This document shows, in pieces, positions 46,378-58,500 of a stretch of 64,000 bases of DNA. The DNA comes from Arctopsyche grandis. Taxonomy: Eukaryota > Arthropoda > Insecta > Trichoptera > Hydropsychidae. The notes under the pieces are model-generated. The model searched no databases, was not told the origin of the DNA, and was given only the letters and a program-made list of their open reading frames with translations. Where the stretch lies: assembly GCF_051622035.1 (NCBI RefSeq), contig NC_135364.1, positions 26,156,501-26,220,500 on the forward strand. The letters are read 5' to 3'. The position numbers and the translations under genes were made by a program. How positions within the stretch are numbered: the first letter of the stretch is position 1; every line of letters starts with the position of its first letter.

Positions 46378-47420
46378 ATAGCTTTTTTTTTTAAATATTG
46401 TTTAACCAAGAATCTTATGAAAAGTTTGTATAACAAATGAAAATAACCAGTTTGAATCTTCGAATTCGAAATATGCCTATACTTTTATACAATTTATAAT
46501 ATTGCTTTCATTAGAGTTTGAGAATTGAGTTACGTACATATAAATACATATTTTGCCTGCAATCGTTACCAAAAAAATACTTACCGGGGATTTTTGTGAT
46601 ACATTTAAATCAATCAATAATTATAACTACTCGTGTATTATGAAAATGAAGAGTTACAAAAAGATTTTTATATATATACAATATATATATATATATATAT
46701 AATAGTTACATACATACATACATATATTTAATTAATATTACGTTGAGCATGGTTCTAGTCTAGTTATTGTTTGATATTATAAATATTATGATACTTTGTG
46801 GTTAATTTTAATTTTATTTAAATGTATTTTGTATTGATATGAAAGAAAAAGTTTGACTTTTTGCCATTGAATTTTATAGGATGTGATTTAAGACAAGTTT
46901 TTTTTTTTTGCAACGTAAGATACATTTATAAATCTGTATATGTAAAAAAATAAATGTTTATACATATCTTACTTTTAAATGCTTTTGATTAAGCGAAAGT
47001 GTCATAGCCTGCAAAATTTGAGTACAATCAAAATATATTTGTATATTTTTCTCTCTCAACTATCATTCTCGCAATAGTATACATATATATTTTGCAAAAA
47101 AAATCTAACTTTTTATGATTTGTTTCACAAATAACCTTTGAAATGTATAATTTATACGAATTATCATTATATGGCTATTTTTGTATGCTGTCGGACAATT
47201 GTTGTAATTTAAAATATGAAGTAAACATATTGTGATTCTTCGAAAATGGGTCGTTGATTAAAACGAGCTCCCGCATGGGTGTAAAGTATGTCAGCATGAA
47301 ATTGCTCGTCTTCGATGTAAATAGCACATCTCCTTCCGTTCCTAATAAAGAAGCAGTTTGACTATAGATGATTTCGGATCTTCTATAGCCGTCGAATTGC
47401 AGTGTCGTAGTTGCATTTTT
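46378..47420. other. Intergenic AT-rich DNA with simple repeats
   Basis: (AT)n and (ATAC)n lie at 46678-46725. No gene is seen. Confidence 0.4.
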
Positions 47421-47423
47421 ATT

Positions 47424-47903
47424 AGGTTGTGGCTATTTGCAGGTACTATATCTGCAAATTATTGGCTATTTGCAGGTACTATATCTGCGACAGGCGCAAA
47501 GCCTTCTGCGCTTGCGCGTGAACTGTCACTGTCAGCGTGTTTACTGTTAAAATTTTGTTTTAAACCTCTTAAAATTTAGTTCGAACTCGTAAAGTGACGT
47601 AGAGTAAAAAATATAATCCAAATTAGTTAATATTATTAATTGTTAGAAAATTATTATCATATACAACGTATAATACCTACATACAAGTACAAGCCACGAA
47701 CTAGCTAAATGATATAAATCTATTATAATAATGTGCGAAATTTATTTGCCTGATGTATAATGAACGATTGATTAATAAACAAGTCTAGCATACATTAAAT
47801 GTAAGAAATTATAATCGGATTATAAGTTCACGCGCATTTTGCGCCTGTCGCAGATATAGTACCTGCAAATAGCCAATAATTTGCAGATAGCCACAACCTT
47901 TTT
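47424..47903. mobile_element. MITE with about 60-bp inverted ends, hAT-like
   Basis: 'aggttgtggctatttgcagg' at the left and 'tttgcagatagccacaacct' at the right are inverted, as are 'atatctgcgacaggcgcaaa' and 'tttgcgcctgtcgcagatat'. The flanks share 'ttttatt', a 7-8 bp duplication. The left terminus holds a small tandem duplication ('ctatttgcaggtactatatc' twice). Confidence 0.75.
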
Positions 47904-49510
47904 ATTATTCTTATATGCTTTATTTAAGTTTTTACGGAACCAAAATTGTTAGATAAGGCGTTTTTCAGTTCAGTTACATTTGTATATAAATATGTTGATC
48001 TAAAATGACAAAGTATTTATTTGATTTTTTTTTTAATAGTTCTTATTTTGTATTATATTTTAACTGAAGGGTAAAATTATTTTTGTTGCATTGCTGCTAA
48101 TTTTTATTTTTTCAAACAAGTTCACTACCTTATTGTGAAGTTGAAAATGCAACGTATTTATGTTATTTATGTTATTTATGTTTTGCCATTGAAGTGTAAT
48201 ATAAAACTTGTAATATAAAAGAATCACTATTAAACACATCGATTATTTAATAGTCAATATATTTATTATTTGTTGAATATTATATTAAATAATATTATAC
48301 AAATATTGAGATATTATTTCCAATATATTACATAAATGTTAACCTTGATCTGTAAATAAGATTTAAAATTGTACTATTTCTATTATACATACATGTCGTA
48401 AGAAACTTTAATAAAAGACATTTTTGACTATCGACCTCATGTGGATTTTTTTGTGATGTCTCTTTCAATTAATGTAAAGATAAAGGTTTGTATTATTTAT
48501 TTATTATAATATTTCAAAACAATATGCATAAACATTCCATTATATATAAAATTAAATAGATTATAACAGTAAAATAATTCAAAGGAATTTTCTATAATCA
48601 GTCTTAGAGTGAATAATATTTTTTTAATCGTTTTATTTATATGTACATATTGATCATTGATTCCATAATTTATAATATATTCCAATAACATATGTATGCT
48701 TTATTTTACGGTTGTCAAATCAATTATTAAATCCTTCTGGTTTAAACTATACATTATAAATTAATATTATAATGTCGGGTGTATCATTTTATATGTATAA
48801 GGGTATGTAGATATATTTTAAAGTGAATTTAAATCATCTCGAAGGAAAGGAAATCAATATTTACTATAGTATTAAATCGTAATAATAAATTTCACACATA
48901 TTATATATGTAGTTGATAATTAAAACAAGATTATAGTAAGTATTTCTGCAATCTCTTGTATTATGAAAATCGCTTTTGACTAGTCACTAATTATATTTTT
49001 TATTATATACAGGTAAAATCAACATTTACGGGGAATAGATAATATAAGTAAGGTTATGTTTAGTAAATATCGTTTTTAAAAATATCACACAATTTAAACA
49101 CTGAGTACTTCTTCAAAATGATATCATTTTTGGTATTTTTTTTCAAATTAAAACCATTGTCGAAATAATATTATTTTGATATATTCACAAATCAGCTACA
49201 AATTTATTTACAATGCACTTGTTTTTATTTTAAATTTTAAATACCATGTAATCCGAAACAATTGTAAACTTTCGTGGACATCGAATTTTTCATAAAAAAA
49301 CCTTTAATTTTGCAAATTATGTGTATAAATGTAATACAGCAATTTCAGTGCGTAAATAATATATAATATAATATTGAGCATTTTTCCGTCTCAAAATATT
49401 ACTACAAAAGTATAATATATGTACTTGTAAGAAAATTGTAAAAACTTTAAAAACATAATAAACGTCAATTATTTTAGGAAGCACAATGTGATGGTAAATA
49501 TCATTTCAAT
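47904..49510. other. Very AT-rich intergenic DNA
   Basis: No gene or repeat is recognised. Part of this may be 3' UTR of the minus-strand Dscam-like gene, whose last exon is placed at 49563-49591. Confidence 0.4.
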
Positions 49511-49562
49511 GTTTTGTTAAATCATTTCTCCGAGCCGTTCTGTCAGAGAAATAACCATCGTG

Positions 49563-49591
49563 CTATCTATGATATTGAACTCGACACATTT
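49563..49591 (-). CDS. Dscam: Dscam-like exon W: predicted last coding exon
   Basis: The acceptor 'ttttcttacag' joins in phase to KMCRVQYHR and a TAG. It is the first plausible acceptor after a 1.66-kb intron made largely of a nested foldback element. It is supported only by splice signals and phase; another terminal exon further left is possible. Confidence 0.4.
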
Positions 49592-52500
49592 CTGTAAGAA
49601 AAGATCAAACAATTTAATCCTATATATAAAAATATATTAAATAAAAATAGAACCAATTCATATGAGTAATATTTCAACGACTGAAACTTATTTGTACAAA
49701 ATTTAATAATGTGACAATTTGTTCAAAATATTACTTATCGGAATTTGATTGATTTGAATTATACATGATGTTACGAAACTAAGTGCAAAGCCTTAAATGG
49801 TTGATAGCCCATATCATTTAGAACATTTTGAGCCACACACCTCGGTCCAAAACCTTATGGTTTTTTTTTATTTCATTTTTAAGACGACGGCGGCCGCTGA
49901 CTCATATTTGTATCATGTTGGGTGCAATTAGAAAAACAGAAAAATAATAATTGACTAATATAACACTTAGCATGGGGGAGTATTAGCAATTGACTGAGAT
50001 TTTGGTGTTTTTACTAAAAATATTTTTAACACTGGCGGCCGCTGACTCATATTTGTATCATATTGGGTGCACAATGCTTTGTGGCTGCTGGTACATATAT
50101 GATTTACGACTGCGTGAACTGTTTCAGTCTGCTGATATATATTTGTATCACGTTTGCGTCAATCTTTTGTCGCCGATGATACAATTTGATGATACAATCA
50201 CGTTTTCGTTTATGACGAAAACATGATATAAATATATATCAGCAGACTGAAAAATATATTCGCGCAGTCGTGAATCATATGTATCAGCGGCCAGTAAGCG
50301 TTGTGCACCCAACATGATACAAATATGAGTCAGTGGCCGCCATAGTGTTAAAAAGATTTTTAGTAGAACTCCAAAATCTCAGTTAATTGGTAATACTGCC
50401 CAAGCTTAAAGTGGTATGTTAGTCAATTATTATTACTTTATCTATGTACGTAGTAACAATAGATGAAGTTTTGTGATCATGCGAAAATTCGAACTCGTTT
50501 TTTTGTTTTTCTAATGTTTATTTAATCAAATAAAAACCAATACAACCGTCTGTGTGGACAGATAAAATATTAGAGGCATAATAACTTTTCAAAAATTTGT
50601 CAAGTAGGAAAAAACTGATATTATTTTGTATTTAAAAAAAATGTAAATTTTATTTAAGAGGTAAAACCTTTTTGCCCTTTTTTATATAAGGTTATTGCCC
50701 TTTCTTTTAATATATCACTGATGCCATGCCAATTACCAGAATTAGAAGGCAAAAACCAAATTGAAGGAGCATGCCGAACAAAGGTCGCCATTCACAAGCG
50801 ACTTCAATTTTAGCTTCTAATGTCAAATAAAACAATGAAATTGTTAATATTATTCATTGTCTATGTTCAAATGCCGATTTCTAGTGCATGCTAGAGTCCT
50901 TCGTCTCACTTCCGTGGTGGTAATTTTAAATTTCATCTCTTCATGGTTTGAAAAGATTTTTATATTCTGTTAAGCTGTTGTTTTTTGAAAACTTATTGTG
51001 CCTCTAATATCTTTTTCTGTTGACACACATTGTTGTATTTGTTTTTATTTGATTGAATAAACATTAGAAAAACAAAAAAAAATAATAATTGACTAATATA
51101 TCACTAAAATCTTTAAAAATGAAATGAAAAAAAAAACCACAAGACTTTGTACTGAGGTATGTGTGGCTCAAAATGTTCTAAATGATATGAGCTATCAACC
51201 ATTTATGTAAGGCTTTGCACATAGCTTCATATTCAGCGGAAAAAAATACTCACTGCTTGGACCCTTAACGATCGTAGTCGATTTCGATAAACTGTCGCTA
51301 TCATCCGACTCCGAACAAACTTGAAAACTAGTATCTGAAAAGGTTATAAACGCTTATAAAATAATCACATTTTAAAATACACTTAAAAAGCATGCGAAAA
51401 AGCTACCTGTATTATAATTTCCATGACTTTTCTTCATATAGCCTGGCCTGTCTTGATTTTCAGCGTGACCGAACGTTTGGAAACCCATCGTGAATTGAGC
51501 ATATGGACTTATTTCAAACATTTCTGTAATAGAATATCATATTCTCATTATAAATCTTGATTTGAACGACTCCAAATATAATTTTCTAGATTTGATATTT
51601 GATAACAATCATATTTATTATACCCGTGCTAGCTTTGCTAGGTTTCCTCGTTGTGACGGGTGAACTGTAAAGCCTCGGACACGGCGGTGGATCGTTTTCC
51701 GGATAACTGGGAGGAGTCGGAGGCATCCTGCTCTCTTTATATGGAGCATTTGTCATTGTTCCACACATTAGTTTATGTCTGAAAAGCGTCACTAAGATCT
51801 ATCATATGCTAAAAATTGAATTATAAACACAACTGATTAATTCTACCTATGTTTTTGTACGGCAGCAATTATGCAAACGATGATTGAAAGCATTAGCAAG
51901 ACTGAACTGCATACTATCACCAGAAAACTGGTGTCCAACGGTTCACTATACGGACCTATCTCTTCTGAAATAAAATACGAGACATATTATGATCAAGGTA
52001 GTATAATATGCATTTGTCTAATATATAATCTGTTTTTATGTGTTGTATTTTTTCAACTGTATATGATACGAGATTTTATGGGCTCTGGTATATGTTTTAT
52101 TATCACCGGCAAACACTGCTTACTTCGATTGTTTATAACTTTAGCTTTACCTCCTTTGATTGTTTTAGTGGCCATGTTATAAACTGCAGTCGTGGCTCCG
52201 GCAGCATTTGTTGCAGTTATTCGTAATTGATACCAATGTCCTGGATTGAGACTAGCAATCATTAATTGACCCCAATTACCAACCTCCTGTAATATAATTA
52301 TGATTATAATGACAATTGGGATTGGATACAATTTGAAGAATTCACTGTATTCAAACCTGTAATGTTGTAGACCTTAGCCAAAGCTTAGTTGGAACTTGTC
52401 TATAATCGACACTCCATCTCGCAGGACCGCAATCGCTTCTACCCCAAGTATCTGTTTGAAGAATTATGCTAGTTGCGTTACTCCATATCCATCGAGAGCC

Positions 52501-55500
52501 TACTGGTGCTGTCAATACTGAAAGTAAACAATAATAAGTAAACAAAAATGCACAAATATATCATTTATGCGGGTTTGGTGCAAACGATCGACAAGCGCCA
52601 GACAGACTGAACCACAGATTAACTGGATGGCTGCTTTAAACGCAATTATTGACTTCACGAATGATAGATAGATGAGTAACCTTTCGATGTGCACAGATGC
52701 AATTATTAAAATTGAGTTGGATTTTTCTGACGAGTTTAATAAGGCAAAATTCGGAACTAAAGTATCAGGAGCACATAACGTATACAGGGTAAGTGTATAT
52801 CGGGACTTCGGGTAGATTTCGCTTAGTGCAAGTGCGAGCAGTGCGCACGCATAAGGTACACGTGTCGTTAAACTGTGGTTCAGTATGTCTGGCGCTTGTC
52901 GATCGTTTGCACCGCATCGCATTTATGCTTGTAATAATACCATCTCCTAGTGTTCTTGACTGTCCAGAAGCTGGGCTCGAATCTCCAGCTGTGCTCCGAG
53001 CCACAACTCTTATCTCGTACAAAGTGGCACAGCGGAGTCCTCGTATCAATTTGGTTGTGGAACTCATGCTCAATTCTTCTTCTCTAGACCATTTTCCATC
53101 AGATTCGCGCCAGCTTACTAAATATCCTGTTTTAAAAGAGAAATAATACAATGAGTGACCATTAGGAGCTATACAGCTACCAAAGATCTTAAGATTAAGA
53201 CGGATGGGCTTTGTAACAAGTAAAGACAATACTATCCAGAGTATTTTAACCCTTTGCCCGCGTCACCAAATTTAGCGAACATGCCCTGTACGCGGCTGCT
53301 TTTTTGCGGATTTTGTTATCGCGTTTTCGACTATAAATATAGGTTGTAATATTTTATAAATTATTTTAGCCTATATTGAATTTTTTTTGACTACTGCCAT
53401 CTATTGAATTTGGTAAAGTATACATTTAGTAATATTTTCAACCAAGTTATAAAATTTTAACACAATAGACGGCTCTTATACAGGTTGGAACTTCCAAGAC
53501 ATCTATGCGTGTCTCACGCGCTGAGGGCATGTTCGCTAGGACATGTATAGTAGTCGTACGCGGTGGAAAGGTTAAGGACTGTTACAAATCTGTGTTACAG
53601 TTAATAAACTGTCAAAAAGTGTTTGAGGATCTACAGAGCATCATGGCTAAGATAATTTCAGATTGAGAAGGTTTTTGGATGAGGCTGAGATCATTTCTGG
53701 GTTGAGATGGAATTTATAATAAAGCTGCAATAAAATTAGTGATACATTTAATTTACCTAAAATTTTAGTAGAGTAATTAGAAGAACGTGAGTTTCCATGG
53801 GAGATCATTATTACAGGAGTTGTCCATTCGACTAAAATGGAGTCAGCATTAGGCACTAATCGCACAGTTGGAGGAGATGGCATCGGTAAAACTGCCACAG
53901 AATATTCCACTCGATCTGATCCGTATAAATTTTTAGCCAGACACGTATAGTTTCCCTCCAATGATTGGTCAATGTCTGCAAATAAAACATCATTGTACTT
54001 AATGAAGCTTTTGTAGGAGACCAAAAGTAAACAATTACTGACTGTCTATGAGCAAGCTGTCGTCTTTATTGAAGGTAAATCGAGGATGATGAGTGATGAC
54101 GTGATTGTTGTGATACCAGACGGTTCTTGGCTGGGGATTCCCAACAGCATAGCATTCTAAAAGAAGTGGTTTTCCAGCTCCGGCCCAAACGTCCCCACCC
54201 AGAGATGCTATTCCAGCCAGTACTGAAAAGTAATTTTATATGTATTTTAATATGTACAAGCAGTACTGTAGTTTTATGTTTATTTATTTATGTATTTAAA
54301 CTTTTAATTTATACCAGGAGGGCTTAACAGGTAAACCCAATGCACCTTCCTGGCCAGAAACATTGTACATTTGATACACATATTATTAGTATTATACAAA
54401 GTACATAAATACATAATATTCACATAGATTTTACATCGAGGTTTTGCGAGAAAGTGGGTAAGGTTGCCAATTTGTTGGAACCGTTTCAATGAAAATCAGA
54501 TAAATTGGTAAACTCTGATAGGAAACGATCGACCTGGAGTCACAAATCCAAGGTCTGGTCAGCAGAAACTAGTAGGATTTGAATCCGTGACCACTCTGTT
54601 CAAAGCATTATATGCTAACCACTAGTATATTCTGCTGGTTAAATTTAGAAAAGCATATCCGTATAAAAATAGGTCGACAGGGTCTATTTTTTATGGTATG
54701 CAACAGTGCTAAATGTTGATTTAGTACCTCTATCAGTGGGCTCAGCGTGTACTCTTCGTGAAGGTTCTCCTTCTCCAGCACCAGATGTAGCAGTTACCCA
54801 AGCTTCGTGAGAACGACCTTCTTGGAGCTGGCGAACTGGTTGGACTATTGTCCGAGGCAGTCGACTGGACCCAATTGGAACTCGGTAGCTTTGCGTTGTC
54901 CCTTCACTAATTTCACAAATACATTTTATTTTTGCAGAAAGCGACATTAGATTACATTTTTACTCGAGATACACACTTGGCTGAAGATTTAACGTAGACT
55001 GTATAGTGAGAGATGCGTCCATTCGGATGTGAAGGTGGTCTCCAACTGATGATAATCGCTTCCGACGTCAACGGCAAAGCTTTGACTTCAGCGGGACTGC
55101 TGGGAACTGAGAATTAAAAGTTTCAGGTGCAGGTCTTAATTGAGTAATTTAGGTCGAGTTGTTTGGAAGTGGGTACTCACAATCTTGCATTGTCGTGCAA
55201 ATAATAGGCGAAGAGAGGGGTCCCATGCCCTGAGAGCAGTAACCTCCCACTTCTACCGTGTAATTAGCGAACTTGAGTAGTCCTTGTATGTAGGCCTCGT
55301 TATGGTTGGTCGTCAGGTTAAATTGTATCCCATCTGTCACGTTGAAAAATTTAGTACATTTAAACAGAAAATGCTGCGACATTATTCATACACTTATATC
55401 ATTTACCTGGTGACGTGTAAAATAAAGTGTAGCCTAGCATTGCACCCCCTTGCAAATGTTGGGGTAAAGTACGCCAACTGACGCGTAGAGCTGTCGAAGA

Positions 55501-58500
55501 TACGCCAGTGCATTCGACAAGACCTGGGGCAACTTCAGGCACTGAAACAATCTTATGTTAGAAGAAATAATAGCATTTTGAAATCTCTGAGGCATCGGAT
55601 TGTTGTACCTCCTTCTCTAGTTAGATGGTAGAGCATAGGAGATGGAGGTCCTGGCCCAGCACTATTGAAGCAACTTATCACAATAGAGTATCTGGTACTT
55701 TTTAGCAGTCCTGACATGACGGCGTATTGAGGGATGTGATCTTGACTCGTCGGAGATACTTTCATCACGCGAACATTGTCCTCTGTATTCAAATCATTAA
55801 TTAGAGAATGTTTAGGTTTTATGTTGGATTTAGAAGTGTATCGTACCGGATTGGTCGTTAATTTGTGGAGTAGCTCTGATTATATAGCCTAGGAGTACTC
55901 CGTTGACAGTTCTGGGGTGTGGAGGAAGCCAACTTATCCTCAACTCTCCAGGATTAGAAGTTGCTTCCGCCGTAACGCTCGCAGGCGGAGCTTCTGGAGC
56001 TAAAACGAGGAATTATGATCTGCTGCACTTATACTATATTTAAATTATAATTATTAATGTTTGTAAAAACTTACCTTCTTCCAGTGTTGTGAACATTAAA
56101 GGTCATGTAAATGGACTGGAATCAAGCTCTCCAATTGAGCATAGACGAACAGCATACGGGGTAGCAGGTTGAAGACCTGAAACTTCTCCTTTTTGTCTTT
56201 GATGTGAGGACAAACTGAAAATAGTCAAATATAAATGTTATCTGCATTGCTTTGAACGTTTCAAAATTTACGATGATGTTGGATTAATGGCGATTTTAAA
56301 GACGACACATTGTCATGTCACATATAGAGTAGTTCTATGTTAAAATATAAAAATACTTCTACGTGAAAAGAAAAAATATATAGCAGGAGGTATTCTCTCA
56401 AATCAAATCACCAAACCATTACAAGATAAGTTACGATGGTTGTAAAATGATTAAATGAATTACTTACTTAGTGAAATTCATAGTTGAAACCTTGTCCCAA
56501 GATGGTGAAGAAGTATGAACGTGAGCAGCATACTGCAGCATGAAGCCAATCGGCATAGGACCAGATGGAGATCTCCATCCTAATCGTACGGCTCTACTCC
56601 AAACAGCTTCCACAGATAATTCGAAAGGTAATCCAGGTGGTTCTAGAAATCGATTAAATTATTTAAAACAAATACGGTGTATAATCAAACAAATATATGT
56701 GGGATTTAATTTTATGGCCTAGAAGAATGCCTGTATGAATGATTAGGTTGGCGTGCACGACTTAAAGAGTGGTTGAGTTGACATCTTGTACATGTGACGC
56801 TTAGATCGTTGTGGCGTTCCGCCAAGTAAACAATGTTTTTAACCAAGAATACTTTTACTCTACCATTTATGTCTCCCGCCAACCAGATCCTACATATACA
56901 TATTTAAAATTTGAATTCGTCGGGTAGATTGTTCACTTAATACACTTGCTGATTTTTTTTCATCAAATCTCGTTATATTATTTTATATAGAACATAATTT
57001 GATTTATTTTCTAAAATGTTACCTTGTACAGTAAGGTATACAAGCTGTATTGCTTTCCCATGCGGATTTGAAGCTTCACATTGATACCTGCCTCCATCTT
57101 CAGGGTTGGTATTACTCAGAACTAATTCGCTAATAGATCCCCTCGTCGTTTGATGTCTGCTTATTTTTGTCCTATAAATTATGTACATAATAAATATCAC
57201 AGAATGTGTGTAAACTAATGTTATATGTATTGTATAATAATATACGGTCTCCGTGACGAGCCAGAATGTTAAATTACAGAAAACACAAATATCGGAAGGC
57301 AAATATCGAAAATCGAAAAATCTTAAGTCGAAAGATCAAAAAAAAGGGTGCATGGTAAACGGTACATACTCACGTACATACTCACTTAATTTGCGCGAGC
57401 AGGATACAACAGGAACAAGAGGAACAGGCTTTTCCTCCCGTATTAATGTGTGCGCGCAGAATACGGGAGGAAAAGCCTGTTCCTCTTGTTCCTGTTGTAC
57501 CCTGCTCGCGCAAATTAAGTGAGTATGTACCGTTTACCATGCACCATTTTTTTTTGATCTTTTGACTTAAGATCTTTCGATTTTCGATTTTTGCCTTCCG
57601 ATATTTGCGTTTTCTGTAATTTAACATTCTGGCTCGTCACGTAGACCCAATAATATAATACTACCAGCAGAGATATGAGCGATTATAAAATAGTAATTAT
57701 TCACATACACATATTCAAAGTAAGTGTTTAAGATCGGCAAAGCATTTTTTATACTGAAAAAACTGTCTTTTGCTAAAATAAGGGTCTATATGCAATAAAA
57801 AACAGTGACTCTTCTGGGACTCGGGCAGAACCCGTAATAATACGTTCTGGGCGTCGTCTCGTCTTTAAAATTGAATGAATATTTGCTCCAAAATGGAGCT
57901 CGCCAGGAATTGTTTCGTTCCAAAAAGTGTTCGAATTTAAAATTCAAATGGAAATACTAATTATTTACGAACGTCGAACGAGATGTATTGGCATTGTGTA
58001 ATCGCTCGTATTTCTGCCGCATTTTCGAATTTACCGCTTCGACATGTATTCCAGGGACCTTCCGTTCAATTTCCAGTCAATACTGATGGGATGATCGCCG
58101 ATCGCCTCGCACGTGATTGTCACAGGATAACCCTTTCGTGTCGTCACATTTTTCGATTCCAATTCAAACGTGACAGGACCTTCAAAAAAAAAAGTTCTAT
58201 CCATATAATAGAAAACAATTCAGACAGGGGATGGCGCAGCCTCCTTCATCGCATTGCAAAACACTCTACCATTCTAAGAGTAGGGTATATGGATTATACA
58301 TATATGTATATATTCAAATAATAAATTGACATGTCTGGTAGTGAAGATGAAGAGATAAAGAGACGTATGAAATTAGGATGGAGTGCATTTGGACGAATGA
58401 ATGCTGTTTTTAAATCAAAAATGCCACTCTGCCCGAAGAAAAAGATCTTCGATCAATGCGTTTTGCCAGTGATGCCGTATTCATTTTATTTTATTTTTTA

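Noticed and set aside
57253..57627. Opposite ORFs with nearly the same translation
   Set aside because: They are the two arms of a Mutator-like palindrome.
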